Positions 12,685-26,604 of a DNA stretch of 64,000 nt are shown here, one piece after another (positions within the stretch are counted from its first letter, which is position 1; every line of letters begins with the position of its first letter). The position numbers and the translations under genes were made by a program. The stretch comes from Balanoglossus misakiensis (lineage: Eukaryota > Hemichordata): contig CM082595.2 in the NCBI GenBank assembly GCA_040954595.2, forward strand, positions 2,108,001-2,172,000. Direction: 5' to 3'. The notes below the pieces were generated by a model, which had not been told where the DNA came from, ran no database searches, and saw only the letters and a program-made list of their open reading frames with translations.

Positions 12685-15600
12685 TCATTCAGAGACCACC
12701 ATGGCTCTTAGAAGAATGTTGTATCTCTCAGCAATATCTCCTTTCATGTTCAATATGATGCTTGCTTCGACAGTGGCATTGGGCTGGAGGAAAGATCAGA
12801 ATGTATTGAGAGAGTCAGTCATGCAAGTGATCAAGTTATAAATCTTCATGTCTTTCATATTTCAAAAGTAAACATAAAAACATCAGCCCAGTTACAAATT
12901 TAGAGGGAACTGGGGGTGAAAGGGTTAAGAATCACAAGATTAGTGTAGATGACTTACATCATGTCCAGGTTGTGGTGTCCAAGTGAAATTGACAGTCTTT
13001 GTAGCGCCGGCTTCAACCATGCCTTTCTGTGTATCTATCTGGAATCCTTTCGCTGTTATCATGTTGATATTATCAAAGATGAATTCTCCATTCTGCGGAG
13101 TAAACATATGAATGGATCGTGTTTATTACAAGTAAAATCATAATTTATTTGCAATTTTCTCCTTAGATGGTACAGGGCTGCCGACAGCTCACATGGCAAT
13201 GATGAATGCAATAAGTGTTCCGATTAGATTAGAAACTGAAGAGTTCGTCTGTGAGACAGTGATCATGGTCAAGTCTAGAACAAAAATACTTATGTCTGAT
13301 GTGTGAGCGAGCAATTATATAAAAGACTTCCCGGCCACTTTGGAAACGTCTTTAATTATTCAGTAAGGTAAGGACTATTAATCTATTCTATTGGTCGGCT
13401 GCGTAGAATATTACAAAGTACCATTACCATTGTGTATTATAAATCCACACACACACTAAATACAACCTTAAACACAGTGTTACTGAGCATCAAATATGGT
13501 TGATGTGGGGTTGTGACTGTTAACATTATATGACTCCTTCATAGATAGACTGAGTATAGATAAAATGAAATTGATGAACCATAGTACTATGACTCCCAGA
13601 AAGAAAAATCTACCCCTCACACTTGTGATATGACTGTAATCTAACTCTTGGAATCAACAGGGAGAAACAAACTCGGACATGCAACGTGCTACGATAATTT
13701 GTTGTCAAATTCCTATCATGCAAATTTCAGTGTTGCATTGTCAAACTTCTGTACACCATGCAATACATTTTGATGAACAAGTTTACTTTACATTTTAAAA
13801 TGTATCAGATAACTGAACCATGCATTTTTCTAGCCTCCAAATTTCTGACTTCAAATTCACAATGATCTATGCAACAGCATGCACCTGTTCAAGAATTTTC
13901 ACCCTTTTTGAATGAGACTGCAAAATTGCCTCAAATTTGAAATTCAAAATGGCCACCATCTCTGTGTTAACGCTATGGAGAAAATATAAAGTAGTGATTT
14001 GCATACGTCACAACATGCAAGGAGAGATTTCAAGTTTGTTAGTCATGCAACGTAAAACTTAACTGTAAACTGCACACACAAAATATCAAACCATGCATAA
14101 GGGATAGAGCAAACAAACACAATTAGTAATATTTTTTTCAGAGTTAGAGTACAGTCACACACATTGATTTTATTGTAATTTTTTTTACAATCAACCTTTT
14201 TCTGACTGACAGCCATAGTGCGTATGCACCCAATTTCAATGGATCTATTTGCCGGTTGGTGTCCGTCTTCCGTGCCACTGCTCCGGAATGTCAGTAGAAC
14301 CGGAACAGCTTGTGGTTTAGCCTCGCCTATCAGAGAATAAGATCATATCATTGGTCATTAGGTGAAAATGAGGATACCCATTTATACACACATCCTGGTC
14401 TTAGATGTTGTATGTGTCCACGAATGCTTATACTCCAAAGAATACATTTCTCCGCACACAAATTCTCACTTTCAAAGACCCCACTTCTCTTAACAAGAGT
14501 ATCAGTATCCTGTCCGAGCAGAATCACTAATATTTCTTTCTACCAACAGCAATGTCTTGTCGATCGGGCAACCCTCCTGACAAAGGACTTAGAGACTGAA
14601 GACACAGAGACAATATTACCTTCTTCTTCCTCCGGCAATGGGCCAACAGCCAGCGACTCAACACACGGGGTGATCTCATCTCCCCCTACAACATACATGG
14701 TATGTTCCCTGGATTTACCAATCAGGTGAATGACATGTGACTCGTCCTGCCCAAATAAGGAAAGTCTGGCTCCGTCTGAGAAATAGTCACTGGCGTGGTC
14801 CGGTGAAAATGTCACCGTAATCTCTTGGTTACCACCTGTCAATTAAACAGAAACAGATCAGTCCACTGATTTAAAGTCAAATTCAGCAAACATAAACCAG
14901 AATTGATAGAAAGAGTACATACCTGGTTCAATCGTTCCTTCAACTGGAGAGCAATCAAAGATACTCCTTCCGTTGAAATTCGCCGTTCCGACGAGCGATT
15001 TCCGATTCTGATCTCTCTTGATGAACAACGGCAATCCTTGCTGGTCGATATGTTTAGTCAGCGATAGACTGTCCATCTTGATCGCATAGTCCACAGACAG
15101 TGACGATGTGTTCTCAATCTGATTTGGAAAGAAGGCATTTCTAAGTCAGGCAGAGATTGAGGACTTGAATGTTAGACTTTTAACACTAAAGGGAAATGAT
15201 TCTTCAAACCTGGGCACAATGATGATAATACATGTATTTCCACAAATGTCCATTCATTCATATAATTCTCACCTTGAATGACTCCATATTCTCCTCTCCA
15301 GCCAGAACATAACCCATGTCCAAAAGGCCGTCCTGGACACTCAAGCTGACCTTTGGACTAACACCTTGACCTTGAAGGGTGATGGGCAAGGTTGATGTGG
15401 GACATCGGATCTCTAATACTTCGTAGAACTAAAATAAAATTAGGAAGACTATTATTTCCCACTAGAACAAAGACGCAAGCGTAATGTTCAAAATCTAGAA
15501 ATATCATATCAAAATGAATACTGGTAAGTTTCATTGACGACAGGGGGTGGCTTACTGGTTATAATACTCACCACTTTGCCTTGTTTTGGTGTAAATGAAA

Positions 15601-18600
15601 TCAACAATGTGTGAGTAGCATCGGGTTGCAATGGACGGAGTGCGTTCAGCAAAACAAACGGGCCAAGTGTGTCTAACATGGAGGATTTCAGCTGAAGTTC
15701 TAAGGTCAAGGAACACACTTAGAAAATGCCACACACAAATAAATATTCTCCTATATCTGAGCATATATTAACTTCCTTCCACACACTTGCATGAACAGAT
15801 AGGAACACACACACACATGCATGCACGCACACAAACGCATGCACACACACATGCCACCAAATATGCATCTGAAAGGATACATCCAACTGTTGGTCTGATA
15901 TATTTTGGATGGTGATTGACTTGATGATGTTCTGTCCGATGGAGACTTCACCAAAGTCGCTGGTCGATCTCCCGTGGTTGGAGATGACAACGACAGACGG
16001 TTTCACAGTTGGACAATGCACTTCCAAGTACAAAGTGTTGTGCACACTGCAATGGGAAATAACACACACACACAAATATTTGAATAATGTTCCGGTTAAA
16101 CATAATTTGTTCTAAAACTATCTGTCATACTCTGTTTTCCAGCTGGAAAGACGAAGAATCAATACATTCCCGAAAGTTTAGGGACATCATGAGAACACCA
16201 GGGTAACCTCCACCATTTCACCAATGATAGACCAGGTAAGTACCTGTGAGCAAATCTCCTATGTATCATGTACATCCGGTTTTGTCAAAAGAAAAAACAT
16301 ACATTTGTAATTGCAACTTACCTGTATGGCAGAGTTCCAGGATCACCAGGCATTCCAGAAGCCACAAAGCATGGAATGGAATAACTACTAAAATTCCCAC
16401 GGAAATTCCGTAACAAGGAGCCCCTAGCTGCTGCAAAGTCATCAGAACTACAAATGGAAAAGTCATATCACAAAATTGATTATTATTATGTCCATTTTAA
16501 GTTGAAAATCATCTAAAACATCGTACTCAATCTCAGTCTAATTGACTTCCCAAAGGTATATATATCTCACCTTGGATCAATATCTTCAGGATTTGGCGGT
16601 GTGATTGGTCGAGGTCCTGAAGCAGATGATGGACTCTGCAAGGATTTACCACCTGGTGTCTTCCCAGGTGACTTGCTACTAGCTCCAGGACCACCCTTCT
16701 TACCACCACCTCCCTTCTTTCCTTTCTAGAAAAGCAAAAGAACATAAAATCAAACTTAACGGGTCATGAATAACTGAAACATGAATGCGACTATTACTAT
16801 TATGCTCTTTCAGTGAAATGAGTTCTGTCAGCTTACAAGCCAACTAGAGTTGTCAAAGGGTCTGTGCTTTGCATTTTGCGTGATACAAGTTTCTCCACCA
16901 GCTTGTGTTTGTAAGACTGATATCCACTCAGACTATCAGTGAGATTAAACTAAAATGACATGATGACTGACAGTGCACAGTCTCAACGATCACAAGCTTG
17001 TGAGAAGCGTAGCATCCCAGGTGTAATGCGCAACCCAGGTTAATGAACGCATGTTAGCCACAGCTTTGTTGTTGGGTTATTGTGAACACTGTTAAAAGTT
17101 ATTTTGGCTTTGTCTCAAAAAGCTAAACAGCAAAATACTCAGACCTGCTCTCCCCAGATCCATGAGTATATAACCCACTTTTTTTTACTTCATAGGTATC
17201 AAGGGAATGTAAAAATAATCACAATATCCATTTGGATTGGTCCAGAAAACGAACAAAATAATGTACTGCATATTCAGGTATGTGAAATTGATATTCATCA
17301 ACCCCCTGGTTCTCAGTGGTATGGCCCACTTGACAACAGAAAACCCATGGGGATGGGGTATTACACATGGATACTAGGGGGAGGTAGGGTCGCTGAGCTT
17401 GTTAATGAATTCAACAAAATTCTCTGGTTAGTATGAGGCTGTAAATCCAAAAAACAAAATGGTTAGTGGTTAGCACAGCAAATGTAGAACGTGGTAGTGT
17501 TTTGTGATAATCCTAAAAAACAAAATGAACAAACAGAAATTAGGAAAGAGGTTATACTGCACAGCAAGCCAACCAACCTTTCCTTTAGGGTCACCATCAT
17601 CCTTTGAAGGCAAAGAAGATAAAGAACAGATGAGGATGGACTGATAAATAGATAGAAAGAGAGAGAGAGAGAAAACTACTACAGACAGAGAAAGAAGACA
17701 TTACAGAGAACAGTATCAAAGTGGTCCTGCACAAAAATCCTGTGCATCAACCGATCCCAGAATTAGGTATTCAGAAAGATAATTTTCACACCCCATTGTT
17801 GTGTGTGTGGCTACATTTTTATTTGCCTATGTTTTTGCTGTTACCTGGACTTTCCTAAAGACCGAGAAAGCATCATTTTTGCCTCATCTTTACACAGAAA
17901 CAGTCTTGATCATTGATATAATCCAATGTACTTGTGTATTTCCTCATATTCTGGGAGTATACATTGTATTGTTGGTATTATGTATTTCACTGTATTTGTA
18001 TTGTATTTCACAGTATTTCAATTGTGTATTTCACTGTATTTCTACTGTATATTCCAACCACGCCACATAGACCTTACCTCTGCAGCAGCCTCAGCACTCC
18101 TAATTGCAGCTAACTGGGCATCTTCAAATTCCTTTCTAGCTTTCGCTTCTAAGTTCCTGGTGATCATTCTCACAGCTTCATCGATGATTGCAGCATCGGT
18201 CAATATGGGAGTGAATTTCACAGAGATGCAACTTTTCTGTGAGAGTAAGTATATGGATAGCATTTCCATCTGTGAGCAATTTCATATGAGATTCAATCAT
18301 CAGACCAAATTTATTTACACAAGGAAGTACCATGTCCTAATCATATAAGTAAGGAATTATGTGATTTTTCATTCGTGGCAACTTTTGTTTCTAGCTAGCT
18401 TGTTCAGATAGTAAATATTTGCTTCTCTTGTTTTTCACATGGCACTCATCACAGGTATGAATTTTTATAAACAAGATGAGATTTTTGGAAAAAAGTTGGA
18501 CTACCGGAGTAATCATCAAGATAGATAATACATATGGGATTTCAGACAAGGTAGGGATTTGACTTTACTAAGATATATTTACTCATAGTAGTAATGCAGA

Positions 18601-21600
18601 CTGCATTTTGTTGATGACTACACTCACCTTGCCAGGCATAACTGTGCTCACTCTGGGAGTGATGGTCAAGGGAGCATCTTCCGGGACGACAAACTCAAAC
18701 GTTGTCGGACCAACCGGAGCGATTTCTCCTTTGCCGATCCTGGGCACCGGATGAGTGAATTCATTCCCGCTTGTGTGGCTGTTGTGAACGTAGAACGAAG
18801 CGAAGGAAGTGTCACACAACGCGGTCGCCGCGAAATGTATGATTGAGTTGTTGAGTTCAAGAGGTGGGTGAACCCCAACAGCTTTGCACTGGATCTTGAA
18901 ATCTCTGCAAGATAAAAAATGATGAGAGTGTTGAATTAATGTCAAGAAGCTGTGGTCATGAAAGTAAGACAAAAAAGGGACTGATATTAGCCTAAGCACT
19001 ATAAGGATAAAATCCAATGTCCACCTACCTGTTGATGCCAGACTTGCATGTCAACTCAAAGTTATACTCCTTAGCTTTCTTGGCATTGAATATGATATCG
19101 AGTTCCAACGTTTCTATCGGCAGTAGCGTCCCAAAGCCATCATTGGGTTGAACATCAACATACTGTGAAACAAAGAAAGTAAACTCGATTGATCCCACAT
19201 TTTTACATGCTCAAAAGCATAATATGACACAAGTCCTGATTGGATTTGACTAAAACAGTATGTGCAATACTGGGGGTATGTTATCCAATGGCGTGATGTA
19301 TAGTACAGATTTTTTTCTACTTACATCTGGCAGATTTACAAATCCAAAACTCTGTGACAGAATAGATTTGTTGGTCAGCTTTACAGTGGTGACTACAGAT
19401 TCATAGATACTGCAATATCCAAAGTCAATGAATTCTGTGTCAAATTCCATATCAGAATTTGTCACTACTGCATTCACAATAAATGGTACAGGGGCAGTCT
19501 GAAAAAAATAACAAAAAAAGATTTCGTTAATATGAGATATTTTCTGACTTATCTTCTAACACTGACACAATCGTGGCAAATTTTTAGTCCAGTTTTTTTC
19601 CGTGTACTAAAATTCAAATGGATCTGTAAACTGACCTGATCAGCAACTCGGATTGTCATAGGTGCTTCAAGGACCCCTGTCTCCTTGTCAAAATATCGAC
19701 CGCCTTCTTCCACCAGAGAATGCCTGGTGAGAAAAGAAATGAAGTAATCAGATATGGTCATTGTCAACTTAATACACTAATATGCAGTTTCAAGGATAGA
19801 GATGTCTAGGAAATGGCAGAATTTACCTGGGTAAGAATTTCATCTGTGCTGAGAATTGTGACTGCGCTTGAATGTAACCTGTTTTGGGTAACAGCTCCAG
19901 ATGGTTTCTCAGTTCTTTGCAGACTTCAAATCGCAGTCTCAGAGCAGTCGTGGCCCTGTTGTTGACGACGATGGAATCTTGGTAGAGTCGGTCAAACATA
20001 CAGATCTTCAGATCCACATTCTGTCGCTCGACCCAAACTGGAACATCGATGGCAGATGCTATGGCTTTCACCGATATCTATCAATCAAATGAAATTGAAA
20101 ATGATGAAGACATGAATTCTGTCGCAATGGAAATTAACTCAGTTCTTTAAAAGTATGATTAGGAACTTCTAGAAAACTCCTATGCCAATATTGAATACCA
20201 AAACTGGACTCAGTGTTTCACGGAGACTGACTTACATTTTCTGAAAGTGGATCTGAAAACCTGATCTCAAAATCAGTGTCCACTCTGCCGGGGATAGTCG
20301 GTGCAAAGATCACTTCCAGTTTGATGGACGAAAATGGAGCGATGTTTCCGCTGAACACAGTGCCGATTTTCATACCATCCAGATTAGCCAAGTCTTCAAG
20401 ATCATCTGGGTCAAGAGGCACACTCCCTGTACTAACATCTGTGAAAAGAAACATTTCATAATCACAAAATTGGCCAACAGTGGATTCAAAGATGAACATC
20501 AGGTCTGTTCTATGAACATGATGATAACCCCAACACTTACCATCTTTGTCGTCTCCATCAGTCATCTGTGACAGGGCCTCACTTCTCCCGCTCTTAGCTG
20601 ATCCAGGTTTCTCGTCCGCACCCTTCTCACTCACAGCCTCATCTCTCTCTTTCTCCTCTGTTTCATCCCCAATAATCTCAACTACAAGACAAGGTAATAT
20701 AATGCTTGTAAGCACATAGCAAGTCAGTGCACAAAACACCAGGATGTAAGGTCACTCAGGGATCATGAAAGTAGCCTGTCAAAACTCTTCTCTGGCAGCT
20801 AATGAGTGGTTGACTTTTTTACCCACAATACCCTATAGTTTGACCCCTTAGCATGAATAACAAAGCAAACCTCCAGGCTTACTTTCCGGTTTTGCGTTCT
20901 CTCCTTCTTCTTGTATGGTTGTTGGAGCTCCGTGCTCCGATGGTTCCGGCGTCTTTTCCTCCTTCTCCGACGCCCTGTCTCCATCTCTCTGCGCTTCGTC
21001 CCTCTCAGCATCTTCCTTGCCAACGGAACTGACCGATTTCTCTGTATCAATGCCAGTCTGAAACAAATCAGAAAACATTAGACCCCATTTCCGTAGGGCT
21101 GGCAATCTAGCTTGATGTGTTGCTTATCAATGAGAACAGTTGTAAATATCTGCTTAAATATCAAGATGATTATTGATACTCAAACCATGGCCAACAATTT
21201 CTCAAAGTATGGGAAATCACAAGTTTCAGCTGTGATACATACCATTCCGCCAAACGATGCTGCTGATGTCATTGTGGTTGGTCTCATTCCTGTTTGTAGA
21301 AAAAATAAAAAGTTGCATTTTATGACATGAATAAGAACTACGTTTTGAAATTAACCAAGTCTTGCCAGATCTCAAAATGAGCAGACAATAATCTGTTGAC
21401 TATCTGTCTTAGTTGAGTAGAATTTTCTGATAAAATTCAGTCTTGACTGATTTATATTCTCACCTGTGGTTTTCACAAATTCAAATTTGGTGCCTAGAGC
21501 GCCTTTGTTGGTCAGCATGATGCTTTTCTTCAGTGTTTCACCGATGACTTGTGTGCCGTAGTCGATCAGATTTTTGTCCACAGATAGCTGTAAACAAAGA

Positions 21601-24600
21601 ACAAATATGAAATGAATTCTCGTATGTGTTTAGTAAATGATTTGGGAACCTGGGCAACATTTCTGCTACCCTTTAATATCATGGGAACCTAACAAGCAAA
21701 ATCTGGATACATCAGGTCCCTGGAAGATAAAGTTGAGAAACTCATTTCTTTTGAGGTTTATACTTACATCACATTTCTTGGTGGTACAGATGAGAGGAAT
21801 AACAAAGGGTCCAGTCTGTGCCAAGAAACTGACTTCACCCTCGAGGTCTTCATTGATCTGTCGACAGAAAATAAAAACTTTGAGATCATGGGGTTGACTC
21901 TCACTAGTGTAGCAGAGGCCCTTTCATGGGCAGGTTTCTGTTTTATGTTTAGGTTTCCATGAGACAGGAATGAATGCAACTTACCAAAGGTTTGAATGTG
22001 ACTAGCATTTCACATGTTAGTCCTGCTGACATCTGACCAGGTGGATCAAAACTAAAATAACCAAGAAAGGAAAAATTATGAGCATCAAACTGTGACACAG
22101 GATTTGCTGAGGTCAGATAATTTACAGACAGCTGCCCTAGAGAAATAATACTTACTAAACATTGATGAAATTCTTCAGATGTTCGGTTATGTCAATCAAC
22201 TTGAGAAAATTAACACTGTATGACACGTTGGTTAAAATGACTTTCTTCTTGTAGGTTTTACCAACATCAAAATCCTGTAAAATGAAGCAAACAAAAAACA
22301 ATCTTAAAAGTAATATTTAAGCGAGATGGCTGATTTTCACTCAAAATTTTATTTCACAGGTAAATGAGCAATCAATGAAGAAGTACATGTAGTAATATTC
22401 TATAAAAGGTGACTATACCACCTGCCACTGACCTTGAAATGAATGATATCTGGTTTACTGTAGAATGGGCATCCTTTGAACTCCTTGCCGGCCGCGACTT
22501 GTTTCTTGACCACTCCGGATCGGTGTTTTTCCAGGGCTTCCGTCATCATGGCTCTTTCCATGGTGCTTTGATAGTGGGATAAGTTGAACTTTTGATCTTC
22601 ATCCTTAGGCACCTGGAAGTTTTCCCATCAAAGTATTCATTTATGAGTCGTTCTCTGATTCAGTCATAAACAGTGGCATTCATGCCACGTTCACAAGACT
22701 TTATTAATACAGCTAATTTTTTACTCTACATGAGTGTGCCTTTAATAATCACAATGGTGAATTCCTAAAACATCTACGATCTCTTACCTTATAAGCTCTG
22801 TGTTGTTGATCCCACAGTCCCTGAAACTCTGGTTTGGCCAGAGTCTCGTCTCGAGCATCACTATCGCTTTCACCTTTCTCGTCACGACTTGTGACACCGT
22901 ACGGACTGAAGTCATCATCATCATCTGATGAGACTGTGGTCAGTTTACTGCTTGGCTTCTGTCAACACAGAACATGATTACAGTACATCAAGCTTTGGGG
23001 GGTTCATGAACTATTGCAATGTCAACAAGGTCACAAAAGAAGAGGACTGTAGCTTTTTAACACTCACTAGGGGAGTCACTTACATGCACAGGGGCAGCCT
23101 CTTCCACATCAGCACAATACTCCATCGATGAAGACCCACTAGTTTCATGAATAATCCCAATTCTGGCCTTGCGACGAGGACGGCCAAGTCGCTTGGCTCT
23201 TTCTCTGTCTCGTTTCGATTCTGGCCACAACTGTGGGTACTGCTGCATACGTTTCTTCATCTGTTTCTCTTCCTTCAAAATGCGCGACACAATCTCCACT
23301 TGTTTGTCTCTTTGGTCTTCTTCAAAATCCCTGCATTACAAACGGAAAAGATGGGTGTTTTTAACCCTTTTCACCACCATGGTTCAGTCCAAATCCATTG
23401 TTTCCTATGATAAGAAAATCTGCAACATACTGTTAGGCAACCAAGCTATTATTTCACCATATGTTTTAGCCCCAGGACTTACTGTTTGTCCATTTCAAAG
23501 TTTCTGAGTCGCTTTCTTCTCAGCAAGAGCTCGTCAGGATTTTCACCGTTCTCCACTAAATCCTGTCTTTCCATATCTTCAGCTTCTACCGCTTGTCTTG
23601 CCAAGTATCGGTCTCTTGCCTGGATGGCTCGCAGATTCTCCTGTGTGATACAAAACAACGACTGAATGCCTAACTTGAACAAGCAGGGCACATTGCACTG
23701 TTTGTCTTAGCTACACCACAATGTTAACATTCTTCATGCTCCTGTTCTAGGATCTCTGAAGTCTTACTTACCCTGTTGGCTCCGATATTCTGCTTCAAGG
23801 ACAGAATGGTCTGCATTCTCTGTTCCATTTCGACTCGATATCTTTCCTCTTCTTCAGCTTCTTCTCGTCTCACTCTGAAAACAAAGTCACATCATCAGGG
23901 ATTGCTGACAGAGTCTGACTGACAGACAGACTATACTCAGTGACCCACTCTCGTGGTTTTTCTAGTCAGACAGCAGTTCATTATAAACATGTGCATGTAC
24001 TTGATGCAAAATACAAACAAACAGTCCCACCAACAAAACATACTTAGCCAGTGTTTCTTTCAAATATTTGCTGGCAGCCTCTCGACTTCTCCTTGCTGCG
24101 ATGATTGCCTGTCGATGTTTTCGGTCTCTCTCCCGCAACGCAGCAATGTGATCTCTGTAAAAAAAGATGATCATACAGAATGATTAATCTGGTACATGTA
24201 GTACCTATTGACTATACTTGACTGTCCATCAAAATTATTTTAGAGCTAAATATCAAAAGTTTTTATATTCTGCTTACTTGTCTTTGTTTTTCTTCTTTCT
24301 TTCTGCTTGTAAAACTTTCAAAGTTTCTTTTTTTGCTCTCTGGGCAGCGACATCTGTTCTCTCTCTCTGCCACTTTTCTTCATCTTTCGATAGATCTTCC
24401 TCCACCAGTAGAAACTTTCCCTGTTCTACTTGCACTTTGGCCAACTCAAATCTACGAGGAAAAAACAACATTGAAATTTACAATTATTATCCCAGGTCAC
24501 TGGACTAATTTAATTCTACACACACAATTACAATTTCTGTTTAGATAACAAAAACACAAACTTACTCTCCCTGTTCCAGTCGCTGTGCTATATCCTTCTC

Positions 24601-25301
24601 CATCGCCTCCTCAGCTTCCAGTTCAATGCACAACTTTTCATGTTTCGATCTCAGTCTGTAGACGGCCGCCATGTTATTAGCATTCTCCTCCTCTTGGATT
24701 GATTCATAGACATCATCTCTCTCTTTTTCCAGACTCTCGACTTTATCTCTGCATGTCTTTAACTCTTCCCTGATCACAAAACAAAGCGCATCAATAATTA
24801 ACATTCCGACAATTACCGCTTTCCCTGGTAAGCAGATACTCACTTAGATGACTGTTTTTATTTTGTTGATTCTCTATCTCTTGGCAAGGACAAAAACCTG
24901 ATAAGTACTTACCTTGTTTTTGTGACTAGGTATTCTGTGTCTAGAACTTTTTCACTGAGTTCATCCAAATGTCTTCGGAGAGCCATCATTCGAAGCTTTT
25001 CCTGCCTTGTGATTTTTTGTTGTGATGTCAGTGGATAGTCATTTTCATCAGGTCTAAAGAAAATTAAGATTTACAGATAAATATATGTGCTATACAAAAT
25101 TGGCACAATTAGCAGATGAAAGGGTTAAAGTTCATAATGCACAGCTGCAACTCACCCTGTCAGTGATGTCTCATCACTGTACGACCACAGTTCTGGATCA
25201 CTTTCATATTCTAGTGGAGTTTCTTCAGATTCCATAAAATAGCGAGATGGCTGGAAATCGTCCGGCACATCCGGGGACTGTAAATCAGAACTGTCTTCCA
25301 T
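12685..25301 (-). CDS. CFAP74: cilia and flagella associated protein 74
   Basis: CFAP74 is a structural protein of the motile-cilium central apparatus (C1d projection). Thirty-five exons join to 1730 aa; high-to-low coordinates run from 25156-25301 (ATG at 25301) to 12685-12783 (TGA). Residues ~50-430 are charged coiled coil rich in Glu/Arg/Lys. The family block KGCPFYSKPDIIHFK, followed by DFDVGKTYKKK, lies around residues 530-560. Successive ASH/HYDIN-type Ig-like domains follow, with motifs such as FDPPGQMSAG, NDGFGTLLP, PCFVASG and GPFVLLNALRPL. Human CFAP74 is somewhat shorter. A non-coding first exon is likely at about 25938-26030, spliced to 25338. One micro-exon (17578-17601, 8 codons) and a Gly/Lys linker exon (16571-16725) are lineage-specific looking. 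The exact phase fit across all exons supports the model. Confidence 0.93.
13093..14210 (-). other. long CFAP74 intron, nothing further recognised
   Basis: This 1.1-kb intron separates the penultimate coding exon from the one before it. Both strands were read for exons continuing the CFAP74 frame and none were seen. The flanking exons join in phase without one. Confidence 0.6.
15781..15862. repeat. CA-rich simple repeat in a CFAP74 intron
   Basis: ACACACAC/GCATGCAC-type repeat in the intron between exons 15572-15691 and 15881-16046. It overlaps no exon. Confidence 0.75.
23361..23408. mobile_element. short inverted-repeat element, half copy (family copy D)
   Basis: It begins TTAACCCTTTTCACCACCATG and continues through GGTTCAGTCCAAATCC to CATTGTTTCC, in opposite orientation to copies A-C. 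Only one half of the element is present, in a CFAP74 intron. Confidence 0.6.
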
Positions 25302-26604
25302 GTTTGGTTCAGTATGATGGTCTTTTTTCAACTAAACCCTGAAATGAAAACATTACAAGAAAACTTAGTTATTAAATTTTGCTAGTCTCAGTTGATAAGA
25401 AACAGTTATTGTATAAACTATTGTAGGTCTAACAAAGACATTTGTTGACACCAGGGAAGAAATAAGGACTTGTTTTGTTAAGGTGATACATTCTTAGTAC
25501 TAAAGCATCTATTGCAATCTAGACCGCAGGTGGCTTTCGAGCGCAAACCGTACTATTGACCAATCACAAGTGATGTGGTCCACTTGCTTCAGGTGTGTGG
25601 AAAGTCATCGACCAATCAGAATCGTCGGGGACTTGAGGTGTAAATTAGCCAAACAGTGACGATCGATCAATTGACACCTTGTCATTGTTTACTATCCGAA
25701 CTGTTTGTCCTCACTGCAATTTCTATTTTTAGTTTAGAATTCGAAGTAGAAACTCTGATCAACCACGATCACTCCTCCTCCACGAACCAACAGCCAATGT
25801 TCATTACCAATGTATGCACTGCCCGTTATTTATTTTCGCTTGCAAAATGACACTCGATTTTGACAGTGTTTACGACTGAAAATATGGACTCGATATTCGT
25901 TCCACTGTCAAGCTTCCTCGGCATACCTGATAATTACCTACCCGATTGAAGATCTCACTGGTAGTATCAGTGAATGTCTAATGTTTTGGTTTGACTGTAA
26001 TCTCCGCCATGTTGATAGCAACCAAATCTCGCGAGAGAAATTCTCGTTAAAAGCGAGAATATAGCGCCATCTTCGACAGTGCACAGACTTCTGTTGTTCT
26101 ATTTCCAAGAATGCAATTCCCGCAACCCGCAACAAAAGCCATGGAATATTTTTAGCCTGGGGATCTATTGAAAAGATGCGTGTTTGGATAATGAATGACT
26201 GAGGATACAGCATTAACCTTTCGAAAAAAAAGCTATAAATGGTTGCAAACCCTTCTACTCGTGAGATGTTTTATTTTATTAGACTACATAATTTAATTAT
26301 GAGAGACGTGTGTCCCATTAATAATGTGATATATATAAACATGGGTTAATTCTCTTCTACCGGGATAGTAAACTGGAAAATATATGAAGATGATTCTAAA
26401 ACTACTATTTTTGTTGCGAGCTTTGCATGCTTCGAGGCTACCATCCCTACGAATTAAATGGTTCCTCCCCATGTCAATTACCTACTAAGTGTTTACGTTG
26501 TGCGTCCGCGACCGCAGCAGCCGCACGCTAATGCATTGCCGTCCATCGTAGAAACCGCTGCAGCACTGGATCAGAAAAGTAACAAGTGCGATCGAACGAC
26601 GAAA
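25302..26604. other. divergent promoter region between CFAP74 (-) and the first Gfo/Idh gene (+)
   Basis: CFAP74 5' UTR sequence extends to 25338, where a reverse-strand acceptor fits. A donor at 25936-25937 suggests a non-coding first exon starting near 26030. The right part (about 26470-26604) is CpG-containing, consistent with the promoter and 5' UTR of the gene starting at 26605. No other gene is supported. Confidence 0.45.
26009..26022 (-). promoter_or_regulatory. possible RFX X-box near the CFAP74 transcription start
   Basis: The + strand reads ATGTTGATAGCAAC. Its right half (AT-AGCAAC) matches the X-box half-site RRNRAC, but the left half does not. RFX factors drive many motile-cilia genes and this lies at the presumed CFAP74 start. 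One good half-site could be chance. Confidence 0.25.

Noticed and set aside
15572-15699. Longer CFAP74 exon using the acceptor at 15700-15701
   Set aside because: The phase would not join the preceding exon without a stop; the acceptor eight bases further in gives LDLKSSMLDTLGPFVLLNALRPL-type family continuity in phase.
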